Part shown: positions 31,889 to 43,300 of the stretch, in pieces | Layout: each line of letters begins with the position of its first letter | How positions within the stretch are numbered: the stretch's first letter is position 1 | Origin: Enchytraeus crypticus | Lineage: Eukaryota; Annelida; Clitellata; Enchytraeida; Enchytraeidae | Assembly: GCA_905160935.1 (NCBI GenBank) | Contig: CAJHZI010000703.1 | Span: 33,501-97,500 of the forward strand | Direction of reading: 5' to 3' | DNA: 64,000 bases | Position numbers and translations under genes: made by a program | Notes under the pieces: model-generated | The model's database searches: none | What the model was told of the DNA's origin: nothing | The model's input: only the letters and a program-made list of their open reading frames with translations

Positions 31889-33600
31889 ACACATACATAC
31901 ATACACTCATACACATATGTTCATACACACATACATATACCACTCCATTAATTAAAAAGCTTCATGTGCAACACGCTAACGGCTTGATTGATTGATTGCT
32001 TAAATGACTGATGTATTGATTGATTTTTGATGACTTCAGTTGTTAAAGAGCTTGTTTAGACTAACCCAGAATAGAATATTGAATGATATGAGCAAAGCTT
32101 TGAATCCTTTTCGTCCGCAACTCATTTTTTGACTTTATTTCTAGGTTTAAATTTATATTAACTGTCAGATAGCGTCAATCTGTTTGATGCTTTACCTAGT
32201 CGAGCACAAACCACACCAGTTAATTAGACCAATATGAGTAATAAGTTAATAACATAATTAATCCGACTAATTATAATAAATCTATTGCAAATATTACTAC
32301 TTAATTAATCAATTGATATAATTAATGGGTTTATTTACCAGCTGCTAGTATGGCTAGTTTATCAGCTACGACTAATAATTAACTTGCTAATGTGACTATG
32401 GTTGACTAACTATAGCTTGAGATGATGGTCGCCACTCGGCTCTCCACACACTGAAGATTCTCTTGTGAAAATGTGTCAACCTCACTTCAACATCTCTCTG
32501 ATACCACATCACTCTCTTTCTACCTCTCTCCGTCTTTCTCTCGCTCTCTATCTCTTTCAATTTCCCCCCCCCCCCTCAATGTTATCGTTGACACGGTGGT
32601 TGAACCAGCAGAATTCACGTTAAGGGAGACAGAGTTGGTATAGTGGAATTAATAACTTAAATGGAAACAACACCATCAAGAGACCATACAATACTACGAT
32701 AAAGTAATATTAAATACAAACTCTCTCAGTTAGGAGCAATCCAAAGATCAACGAGCAACACAATAAAATCGTAAATGGACTTGCACTGTTTTGATCGCGG
32801 TTTCTCTTGTGGTCTCTATGTACTCAGTCGTCATCGTGTGGTGCTTTGGCGCCTGTTTGTATAGAGTCTGCAAGAGACGTCCCTGACATTGCCAAACGGC
32901 GAGGAACCAGACGTTAAGTTCTTATTGATTAGACATAATGAGGGGTGATTGACAGCTCCTAAGCCACACCCACCTCTCGGCTCTTTTATGACGCTCTCGT
33001 ACTATTCGTACGACCATCAGTGCAGCCCCACCCCCTATCCTACTCCGCCTCCCCTTTTCAATGCCTGCTGACTCCACGAAACTACTGATAACAGCTCTCT
33101 CTCTATCTTTGTCTCTCTCTCTCTCTCTCTATCTCTACCTCTCTCGCTCTCTCTCTCTCTGTCCCTCTCTTTCTCTCTCAACCTCAGGTGCTCTAACAAA
33201 CGACAAGTCCACGCTAAATAGCGGTGATGGTGGTCAGCTAGATAAGATACTTTGTATATTCCCTGACGCACATTTTCTAGCTTTAGATATTGATATTGAT
33301 GTTTATGCATTTTGTGTTGCTTCTGCATTTGATGTGAAAATAAACATATTGTATAGTCTATTGGCTGGAGCCAGTAGTGAAGTCGGTAAGATAATCGACC
33401 GCGGATCAGTATTGCGAGTTCAAATCCTGGGCTCTCCCATCACTGACATCGCTTTTGAGTGAGGAAACTGACGCTAATATTAGCTCTAACAGCTTGTTTA
33501 GGTACAACTGCAACATAAGAAATAACACAAAACCCGTTCAACTGCACAGAAGCATTTTACTATTGTTAGTCGTAGAAACACAAACACACAAGAAAAACAA
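30236..33600. other. Spacer with SINEs and microsatellites; tetraspanin 5' end expected here
   Basis: Holds SINE B (30412-30540) followed by a second partial copy of its 3' end (30553-30610), an 11-bp CCGGATTATA array (30790-30840), TGAT/TGAC arrays (30885-30950), CACATACA arrays (31480-31700), a family E repeat (31722-31870), C and CT tracts (32510-32575, 33100-33180), a SINE-like element (32795-32930) and SINE B (33362-33495). I could not identify a tetraspanin first exon in this interval. Confidence 0.6.
31722..31870 (+). mobile_element. Repeat family E copy
   Basis: Runs CTTTGGACTGGTTTTATGG, TTGCACCGTTTTTGGACCTT, CTCGATGTTGTCATTGATGA, CTGTAGCACTCTAATTGTTG, then TTA repeats. Relatives are at 59918-60025 (+) and 8060-8155 (-), with pieces at 46640-46690 and 59015-59085. 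Confidence 0.7.
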
Positions 33601-33641
33601 TAAAAAAATTGTTTATCGTTCATTTCGTCACTTGCACTGTG

Positions 33642-33714
33642 CACGTGACGCTTAAAGAATTAACAGAGATGATGACAGTCACGTGACAGAGTACTAACAA
33701 TGCAGTCACGTGAC
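33642..33714. promoter_or_regulatory. Cluster of CACGTG sites
   Basis: Two perfect 10-bp palindromes GTCACGTGAC at 33678-33687 and 33705-33714, plus CACGTGAC at 33642-33649. This motif is the known target of TFEB/MITF/USF-type bHLH factors and marks promoters of lysosomal genes in vertebrates. The cluster lies upstream of the tetraspanin and downstream of CHORDC1, so it could belong to the tetraspanin promoter. That assignment is inference. Confidence 0.4.
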
Positions 33715-34010
33715 ACATTAGTTCATATCCTATGAACTAATCTCATCCCATCTAGAGCGTCTCCTACATCGGCTGAACCAAATCACAAACAAAAATATTC
33801 AGTAGTTACCATTAAACCAACGATTCGTCGAATCTTATACTAGCTCATCATCATCATCATCTCTCTCTCTCTGCGGTATTAGGACCCGCGCTAACTGAAT
33901 GTGATCACAGGGTTACACTAATGTGCCTCTAGAGACAGGCTAAGCAATATTATAGACTGAGAACACATTTGATCAGAACCCTGATGTTCATATTGCACAA
34001 AGCATCGTGA

Positions 34011-34055
<45 letters not shown>

Positions 34056-34217
34056 CACAAATTAACAATGGCTCAACAAAGCTCTTTTCGATTTCCTACA
34101 TTCACTATTCACTAAGTAATTCTATATAATTCCAGAGTATTGACTATTAATGTCATCTGTCAATCAACGGCCGCTCAGACGTGAAGGCGTGGCTATCTCA
34201 GACAGAGTGGGCGTGGC

Positions 34218-37200
34218 TTAACTTTGATTGGCAGACTGAAGCTCCAGCCTCGCCCAGCTGCCTGGCTCCAACTTCTTCATATTGATTTCCACCTTAGTGC
34301 CCAGCATCTTAACTGAGCTCTTCTCTGGGTCTATGATCTGATCAATCAATCAATCAATCAAGCAATCGATCAATCAATCAATCAGTCAATCAATCAGCCA
34401 ATCAATCAATCAGTCAATCAATCAGTCAATCAATCAATCAATTAATCAGTCAGTCAATCAGTCAGTGAGTCAATTAATCGGTCAATCAGTCAATCAATCA
34501 ACTAATAGGTCAATCAATCAACTTACATACCACCCAAACAATTACAGCAAAGATTCAATGGAACAAACAACTAAAGCTCTTTATAAAAGTGCATTAGCCT
34601 GTTTATCAGGGTTGATAGAAAACAAAAAGTGCTTTACATTACAAATATTGAGTGACTTTTTAAATTAATTACTGAAATTTAGAAAATCAGTAACTTTATT
34701 ACCTTCATTAGCATAGTTTCTACTTATTATTATTATTATAAATTTTTTATTTTTGTAGTTTATATTTAAAGTATATTTTAAAAACTTACTGTATTTATGG
34801 TACACAAGACTACAAACCCCGTGTAGCACAAAGAACTTGTCGAACTTCCCCCCGTCGAACACAACGCTGACTCTGAGCGACACCTTGTTTGCCTCCACCA
34901 CAGTCTTGAGCGGCTGAGCCAGCTTAGCGAATATAGACACCGTCACGAATGAGCCGGTCTGGTGCCAATCAAACCTACAGACCGCCTTCTTCTCTCCTAA
35001 TTCCTCCTCCTGCATCAGTCAATCAGTCAGTGGTCAGTGAGTCAGTCAGTGAATCAGTCAGTGGTCAGTGAGTCAGTCAGTGAATCAGTCAGTCACTCAG
35101 TCAGTCAGCCAGTCAGTCAGTCAGTCAATGAGTCAGTCAGTCAGTCAATCAGTCAGTCAGTCAGCCAGCCAGTCAGTCAATCAGTCAGTCAGTGAGTTAG
35201 TGAGTGAGTGAGTGAGTCAGTCAGTCAATCAGTCAGTCAGTCAATGAGTCAGTAAGTCAGTCAATCAGTCAGTCAATCAAATCAATAAATCAATCAATCA
35301 TCTAATTAATAGGATATTCAATTAATGAGTTATTCATTCTTCAGTCAAGCAATCAATTAATCGATTAGTAGATCAGTACTTTTACTAAATTCATATCAGC
35401 ATACAGTAGGTAACACGTAAGATTTATCACGAGTGGACGAGGAAATGGAAGTAAAATGTCAGATTGGTTGAGAGCTAGAAACCTTTTTCTTCCACAGATG
35501 TTTGCCACTGGCACAGCCTGCCTGTGAGAGAAAAGTGTTGAAGTCTGTTGTCTTCATCTCACAGCACGACCAATACTTCATTCTACACAATACATACACA
35601 CATACATACACACTTACATACACATAGCACGACCAGTACTTCATTCCACACATACATACACACATACGTACACATAGAATAAACAGTACTTCATTCTACA
35701 CATACAAACACCCATACATACATATACATACACACATAGTATGAGCAGTACTTCATTTTACGCTTACATAGACACATTCTTCTAAGACATTTTTGTTTAA
35801 AGCAGTTCATATATACTGGTAGAGTATTTATTATTACACACATAAACGTATAGAAATAATATAAATTAATAACATTAATTACTATTAATTAATAATATAA
35901 ATTAATAGTCATTAATGATAAATGATTGATAACAGAACAGATAGTTAGCTGATAAGACCAACCCTTCATGGAACACGGGTACACCGGGGTGATAACAACA
36001 ACACTCCTTCAAGCTTCTCTCTCCTTCATACGTCTATCATCACAACAACAACAACAACACAATCAATCGTTTGATAACAACAACACTCCTTCAAGCTTCT
36101 CTCTCCCTCGTACGTCTCTCAGCACAACAACAACAACAACAACACAATCAATCGTTTGATAACAACAACACTCCTTCATGCTTCTCTCTCCCTCGTACGT
36201 CTATCAGCACAACAACAACAACAACACAGTCAATCAATGAATGAATTAGCCCTTGTAGTGAACAAGAATTGGTTAAAGAAACGATTATCAGAAACTATTA
36301 TACTCTTAGAGAAACGATTATCTGAAACCATTATACTCTTAGAGAAACGATTATCTGAAACCATTATACTCTTAGAGAAACGATTATCTGAAACTATTAT
36401 ACACTTAGAGAAACGATTATCTGAAACCATTATACTCTTAGAGAAACGATTATCTGAAACCATTATACTCTTCATAAGTCATGCCAAGAGCTGGAGTAGA
36501 GACAGAGAGATAGAGCAGAGATACTAAAACATAGACAGAGATGTATAGAGAGATACACACAGCAGCATAGAGAGACATAGAGGTATAGACAGAGAGATAT
36601 AGAGAGATACATACAGCAGTACAGTTATTGTTCTTGAGATACTAAAGCAAACTCAGAGAGGTATAGAGATGCATACAGCAGTACAGCTGTTGTTCTTGAG
36701 ATACTAAAGCATACTCTGAGAGGTACAGAGAGATACATACAGCAGTACAGCTGTTGTTCTTGAGATACTAAAGCAGACTCAGAGAGGTATAGAGAGATAC
36801 ATACAGCAGTACAGCTGTTGTTCTTGCAGGAAGTTCCCAGTGTTATCTCATTTGTCGCTGACTCTGTTATCAAATAACGTCAAACATCATACTATAAACA
36901 TTCATCATCATTCAGTAAACATTCAGTAAACATTCATCATCATTAGCATCATTCAGTAAACATTCAGCATCATTCAGTAAACATTCATCATCATTCAGTA
37001 AACATTCAGCATCATTCAGTAAACATTCTTCATCATTCAGTAACATTCATCATCATTCAATAAACATTCATCATCATTCAGTAACATTCATCATCATTCA
37101 GTAAACATTCATCATCATTCAGTAAACATTCATCATCATTCAGTAAACATTCATCATCATTCAGTAAACATTCAGTTAACAGTTAACAGTTGACCATGGA

Positions 37201-38554
37201 TCAGCATGTGCGGGGTTCAAATCCTGGGCTCGCCCATCACTGACATCGCTTCCGAGTGAGAAAACTAACGTTAACATTAGTTTCACCCCAGGTGTGCTGT
37301 CAGTGCAGAGTCTTAACACAGCCTCAGAAGCACATTCAAGAGACTTCCTATACCTGTACTCTGCTGGGCTGCGCTGGTAGAGGTCAAGCTCATGTCACTC
37401 ATCTGCTTCTCCAGGGCTTGCTTAAGGCTGTCACCAACCGTCACCGACAGTCTGCTCAGAGGCTCATCAGCACTGGGTCGAGCCATCGGCTGTGGCGGCT
37501 TTACGATCACCTCAGTCGCCTGCCAGGATCAATCAATCAATCAGTCAATTAATCCACCAATCAATCAACAGATATTTTGTGATGTCACGTGTTTGTAAAG
37601 CTTTGTCTAGTCTGCGCTCATTAGAGAGAGGACAGTGAGTAGGAATTTGTGCCAACAACTGCCTAGAAAGAGAGAGAGAGAGGGAGATAGAGGGAGAGAA
37701 AGAGAGGGAGGGAGACAGAAGGAGAGGGTGACAAAGGTATGTATAGAACTAGTAGAAGGTAATCTTAGAAACTGTCTCTCTGAATACACACAATACAACA
37801 GTTTCTTCAAGATATGAAATTTGTTTCGATGTAACTGGAATAAAGTCGTAATGAATTACCGCACAAGAAAACCCAGAAACTAACCGTAGGATTTTCCACA
37901 TCTCCATTGCTGCTGCCATTCGACGGAGCGGGTTTTTCCGGCTCAGGGGGTTTTACGTTGGAGTGGGGGCCGCGGGTGCAGCCGGGTATAGAGAGGAACT
38001 CGGAGAAGTCCGTGCTTCTCTTCTTACAACACGACCAGCCCTTGAGTGCATCGTGGAATATAGGTCCACCTGGGTGGTACTGGCATGAGTCTATAGGATC
38101 AATCAATCAATCAATCAATCAATCAGTCAGTCAGTCAATCAATCAGTCAATCAATCAATCAATCGATCAATCATCACGGATCACAGGCCCACTTGGATGA
38201 TACTGGCAAGAGTCTACACCCAGTGTCCCAGCAGTGATCTATATTAAAACTCACTTCATCATCTGATTAGTGAGGCCGGCCTAGCAGTCATATAATAACT
38301 AATGAATTAATTGATTGATATCTATAGGCCATTCACAGTGATACTAACATCTAAATGCTAAACGGTCAAACAATTTCAGGCGTTTGCAGTAAATGTGGAA
38401 TATACTTATTGCTTTTAGTCGTTCATTAACAGTGAATTGATAATTGAAATTATTAACATAATCTCACAGAGAAATACAAACCTTCTTTGTTATCGGCTGG
38501 GTTAAACTTCTGTCCGCAGCCCTTGTTGTAGCACAGCACTAAACCCTCGGACAT
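34218..38554 (-). CDS. CHORDC1: CHORD domain-containing protein 1 (morgana), eight exons
   Basis: Minus-strand exons in order: 38554-38482, 38090-37885, 37519-37354, 36863-36805, 36033-35963, 35582-35483, 35009-34818, 34337-34218. All phases agree (1,0,1,0,2,0,0), giving 328 residues (human 332). CHORDC1 is an HSP90 co-chaperone. CHORD-I spans exons 1-2 ([44 protein letters not shown]). The linker is in exon 3. CHORD-II spans exons 4-6 ([43 protein letters not shown]). The CS domain is in exons 7-8 ([20 protein letters not shown] ... [20 protein letters not shown]). The start ATG at 38554-38552 gives the family N-terminus. At least four exon edges, and the start-codon region, have neighbouring copies. 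A 12-codon upstream frame precedes the start. Confidence 0.97.
34345..34510. repeat. CAAT/CAGT tetranucleotide array
   Basis: Directly beside the acceptor of CHORDC1 exon 8 (minus sense), the usual TGAT-array-next-to-acceptor arrangement. Confidence 0.9.
35020..35290. repeat. CAGT tetranucleotide array
   Basis: Long CAGT/CAAT array next to the acceptor of CHORDC1 exon 7. Confidence 0.9.
35583..35770. repeat. CHORDC1: Copied CHORDC1 exon 6 start
   Basis: GCACGACCAGTACTTCATTC and variants at about 35628, 35683 and 35743 repeat the exon 6 acceptor region (true site 35582-35584) within a CACATACA microsatellite. The first copy keeps the reading GAATGAAGTACTGGTCGTGC on the minus strand. Confidence 0.85.
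36034..36210. repeat. CHORDC1: Two extra CHORDC1 exon 5 starts
   Basis: Copies at about 36072-36120 and 36156-36206 repeat acceptor plus codons [14 protein letters not shown] (third copy SMKE), then diverge. Both keep an AG acceptor and an open frame to the divergence point. Confidence 0.9.
36276..36472. repeat. 33-bp tandem repeat
   Basis: Six units of AACGATTATCTGAAACCATT plus 13 bases, in CHORDC1 intron 4. The length is a multiple of three, so both strands stay open ([22 protein letters not shown]), but there is no start context or splice evidence for a gene. Confidence 0.9.
36600..36830. repeat. CHORDC1: Repeated CHORDC1 exon 4 end and donor
   Basis: The exon 4 end, read on the minus strand as AACAACAGCTGTACTGCT/GTATGT (36805 boundary), recurs at about 36733-36763, 36671-36700 and 36608-36638 with spacing of roughly 63-65 bp. 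Confidence 0.9.
36895..37175. repeat. 21-bp CATTCAGTAAACATTCATCA array
   Basis: About thirteen units in CHORDC1 intron 3, followed by a 5'-truncated SINE B (37193-37290). Confidence 0.9.
38165..38220. repeat. CHORDC1: Copied CHORDC1 exon 2 start
   Basis: A diverged copy of the exon 2 acceptor and first 30 or so bases. On the minus strand it reads TAG/ACTCTTGCCAGTATCATCC, which would encode [10 protein letters not shown], against the true [10 protein letters not shown]. Confidence 0.85.
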
Positions 38555-38568
38555 CCTGCCCAACACAG

Positions 38569-38604
38569 CTACAACAACAACAACAGTAGTAAACACTCTA
38601 ACAT
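38569..38604 (-). promoter_or_regulatory. CHORDC1: Upstream reading frame before CHORDC1
   Basis: Twelve codons, ATG to TAG (MLECLLLLLLL), ending 15 bases before the CHORDC1 start. It arose in a partial copy of the start-codon region (AGGATGTTAGAG against the true AGGATGTCCGAG). Whether the transcript includes it is unknown. Confidence 0.4.
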
Positions 38605-39242
38605 CCTTCCCAACACAACAATAACAACAACAAAAATCAAAATATAGGTCAAATGTCCATCTTTTAATCCAGAGATAATGTCAAGGAATTCCCCACTACA
38701 CTACACAGCTAATGCCACTCAAACCAATTTTAAATAAACATATGAGAAAAAAGTCATCATGGATGCTGACGATAATAAATAATGATGGACATTTACTGGA
38801 TGAATTAAGCAGCCATAGTCTAGTAAAAATTTACGTTGCGACTTTTTGTTATTAAAGGTACAGTAGTTTAATTATTTAAATAAAAATATCATAAGAGGAA
38901 TATTTCTTTTAAAAAATAACAGTTCTAGTAAAATCTTCTCTTCTTCATTAGAATACAGGCTCTGGTTATAATAACATTTTTATCAGATATGACAAAAGAG
39001 AAGATTTCCGTCTCCTTCCCATCAGGCCATCAGGGTGTTAAAAAACCTAACCCTAACCACACCGTAGATCTAATCCATCTACCCTGACCATTTTGATCAC
39101 CGGACCGGCTTTCGTTTAGGACCTTACTTCTCCTCAGCTCATTTCTTTTGCAGATTGATTTGGGTGAATTGATCTGCAGTGATGTGTGCTGTGGGGACGT
39201 CCCTGGCATCGTCATTGGATGAGAAAACGGACGTTAAACCTC

Positions 39243-39277
<35 letters not shown>

Positions 39278-40357
39278 GCATATATGGCCTAAAATATTTG
39301 TAAATGAGAAGTTCTAACGATATATAACATCACGTAAAAACGGTAAGATCATTTCTTAAAGTGTTCGCTTTTTGACTAATTCGGCTGCCTAACCTTTCAA
39401 CATGTGATTTTTATTGTGATAGATATGAGCATGGATGATAATTTCGTTAAGGAGTTTAAGTTTAAAAATGTGTCATAGTTAAATATATAAAAATGTACAA
39501 CGCTTACTAACCTAACGACGACGATGAGGATAAATTAAAATTTTTGACCAAAATATAAATGTAAACAAAGACCCATGTGCTGAATCTGCGTCACTGCCGC
39601 GCTCGGCCACCCGTTAAATGAACTCTATGAAAGTGGGGCCAGTTACCAGATTACAGTATTCCAAGCGATTTCAGGAAATTTCTAGAATTTTATTTATTTT
39701 TTAGCTTAAATAAAAGCAACGTCTAGAGCCAAATATAAAATTGTGTAAGCTACTGCTAACAGTTGATTCATAAGGTATTCCAGAGAAAAGGGATGTCCAA
39801 ATTAATAGTACTGGATCAGAAAGCAATTACATAAAATTATGATATATAATATTCGTATCCCTGAAATTCAATTAGTTACTTTTGTTTTCTACTTGATCCA
39901 TAAATATATTATGCAATTCAGAGTATTCAATGACGGCACTAAAACTCTAAAAAATGTTGAAAATATAATAGATCTATTAAGACTAAATTTTAATGTAAAA
40001 TATTTCAAGTTGGGCATCGAGGATTTTCGTAACAAATGGTAAATAGAAAATGTAAACAAAGTGAACGATAAAATGAGAATTAAAGTAGTAACAGAGCTTA
40101 GAGATCTTAAATAGCTATAAAAATATCATCCTACTTTGTAGCATCAACGGTAAAGGTAGTGTGTGTATTCGATGATCTGTTTATTCTTTAATTTTTTATA
40201 ATTCGATTTAGAGAATCCTTTGGAAATAATTATAAGAACATTTTATTATCTTGTTTAATGAAATATCTGATTGAATGCTACTGGTTTTCAGATATCATCA
40301 ACGTAGTTATCGTTGAATTAAGTATATAGTTGAAGAAACTTTACGAATATTTTTATC
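38605..40357. other. Spacer between divergent CHORDC1 and ZNF511
   Basis: Contains a SINE C copy (39123-39276, ending in a TTA run) and otherwise unique AT-rich sequence. The two genes diverge from this 1.8-kb interval, so both promoters should be here. No clear TATA or other core element could be assigned. Confidence 0.6.
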
Positions 40358-43300
40358 ATGGAAATCGAAATTCTTCCTACGCCACAGGGCTTTATTGATT
40401 GGAAGCCACGATGTCGCAGAATATCATCCGGAAATAAATTCTTTGAGGAGGGTAACCTTGCATGCAGAATGAGCTCCCTCAAGTATTCCTGCATAGGTGT
40501 CGATAGCCGTGAAAGTAAAAGGTAAATTATGAGTTTGTTTCAATCTTATATCTTTGTGCATTTTATTTGCCGCTATTTTCATTTTATTTGACATTGAATT
40601 GCTTAATGTTAATTAATGCTAATTCACTGCTCAATTGATTGATTAAATTATTTATTGAATGGTTTAGGGATTGATTTTTGTTGTATTGATGGGTAAATAA
40701 ATGAGTGTATGTAAAGAGTGTATGAGTGTAAATATGTATATTGATATTCCGCGCTACTTTGGCATTTGGCATATAGCGGCGCTTTATGGATATACTAATT
40801 ATAATAATAGTAATAATAATAATAATTATTATTATTATTATTATTATTGATATAAATGTATATTGATATTGTACCAGATTGACGGACGTACAGTGTGAGA
40901 TAGGCGGTTGCTGTAAATCATTCACCTCTCTATTGGCGTGAGTCGTCGGCTTCTAACAATATAATTCTATATTGACATTGCCTTTATTGTCCTTTAGTTT
41001 ACCCTTTTCATCCTCTACTGTAATCATTTCATCATCCTCTAAAAATGCTCTAATATTATAGTCATTTCTTCATCCTGTAATAGCCTTTCATTGTACCCTA
41101 TAGAACATTATACTCATGCCAATAGCTCTCATACTGTGATCAGCACAACTTAATACAAAATGTATAGCATGACTCAGTGATTCTCTAACCATCAGTCATG
41201 GAGTAATGACTCTCACTCTTAGTGCACTGCCTACTGGTAGGTCCATGGTATATAAAGCCTCCACTCTTCTCTGTCATGGAGTAATGACCAGCACTGAATA
41301 TATGACATGACTCGATGATACTGTAACCCTTGGTCATAATGTCATGGTCCTCTAAGATTGGACACACAGCTGAGTCCACGTTAAATCCTCTGCAGTGATT
41401 GTCACACTCATTTAACATAATTAATTGATGATCTAGTAGACTGATTGATTAATTAATTGATTGATTGATTGATTGATTGATGGATCGACCGACCGACTGA
41501 TTGATTGACTGATTGATTGATTGATTGATGCAGATATGAGATGCACTATGCTGCACTGCACCGCTACGTCTGCACAGAATGTCACCATTGTTTCCCCACA
41601 CAACATCTACTGGACCTTCACCTCACCGAGTGGCACAGCTCTCTCTTCTCTCTTCAGTCCATCACCACTCCCATGGTATCAATCAATCAATCTATCAATA
41701 GTTCTCTCTTCTCTCTTCAGTCCATCATCACTCCCATGGTATCAATCAATCAATCTATCAATAGTTCTCTCTTCTCTCTTCAGTCCATCACCACTCCCAT
41801 GGTATCAATCAATCAATCTATCAATTAATCCATCAATCATTCAGTGTTGGGCACGTAACTGAAAAAGAGTAGTTAAGCTAAACTATTTTTTAAAGTAAAA
41901 AATTAGTTAAACTAAACTATTTTGAGCTAAAATAATAGTTATACTTAACTTTTATATTAATTACCATTTCATTAATACGCAATTGCATCATAAGTGTTAA
42001 AGTATTACAGTAAGTAAACAGTTTGTTCATGGCTTTAATTGCTAGTTTTGTACAAATGATAAAAATCACTACTCTCATCTGTATCAGCTCTCAATATCAT
42101 GTCTGGAGCTTATTGGCTAAATATTATAAATATCAGAATGGGGTCAGAATTCTTATTTATTAATTATTTATTATTTTAGTTTATTTTATTCTATGTGTTT
42201 TGTGGCACAGTACATTCTATTCGTAAAATTAGACATAAGCTTAAACCCATTATTTTATAACGCACAGTGCTGGATGTTGTCATGTGTTATACATAGTACC
42301 GCTGTGCTGTAGAGAGTTTTGTTCATGACCCAAAGTGCTGGATGTTGTCATGTATGTGTTTAGTACCGCTGTCCTGTAGAGAGCTGTGCTGAATTGTTCT
42401 TCACCCACTCGCTGCGTCGCTCTCACCTCATCACTCTGCACAAGTATCCGCCCAACTATCGCTTCCTCAAGAACAGGGATCAAGCCTGCAGCGTGGTCAC
42501 TGAAACAACGACAGAGGCAGCGGCAGAGGCAGACTTGTCTGCAGGCAGCTGTTGTAGAGGGGACTGCCCTACTGATGGGTCTGATGTAATAGCGACCACA
42601 AGTCTAGGCGTGACTTCCACATCTACCACTCCATCAGCCTGTGCCACAGCTGAGTGTGGGGCCAGTCAACCACTGGAGGATTCTGTGACCCCTGCGCTAC
42701 GCTTCACCTATAGGTAAATCTTTAAGTACTCGTGTGTTATACGGGTAAACCTTTTCGTACTCGTGTGTCTTGCAGGTAAATCTTTAAGTACTCATGTGTT
42801 GTACAGGTAAACCTTTTTAAGTACTCCTATGTCATGCAGATAAATCTTTAAGTATTCGTATGTTGTGCATATAAACCTTTTCGCACTCGTGTGTCGTACG
42901 TGACGTATGTCGTATGTCACGAGTACTTAAAGGTGTACCTGCACTCGTGTGTCGTGCAGGTAAACCTTTAAGTACTTGTGTTTATTTGTTGACTTCTTCA
43001 CTTGTGTATAGAATCGAGATGAATAGAATATAACTGGCACAATTTTTCTTATTTTCCTTGGACTGTAATTGTGGAATGTATTGTTCATTTCCTGCTGCTA
43101 TTTAGTACACCAGTTGATCAATTGATCAACTGATTGATTGATCAATTGATTGATTGATCAATTGATTGACTTATTGATTGATCAATTGTTTGATTGATCA
43201 ATTGATTGATTGATTGATCAATTGATTGATTGATCAATTGATTGATTGATCAATTGATTGACTTATTGATTGATCAATTTATTGATTGATTGATTGATTG

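Noticed and set aside
36230-36527. Frame with [11 protein letters not shown] repeats resembling a heptad protein
   Set aside because: 33-bp tandem repeat in a CHORDC1 intron; no start, no splice support, and the opposite strand is equally open.
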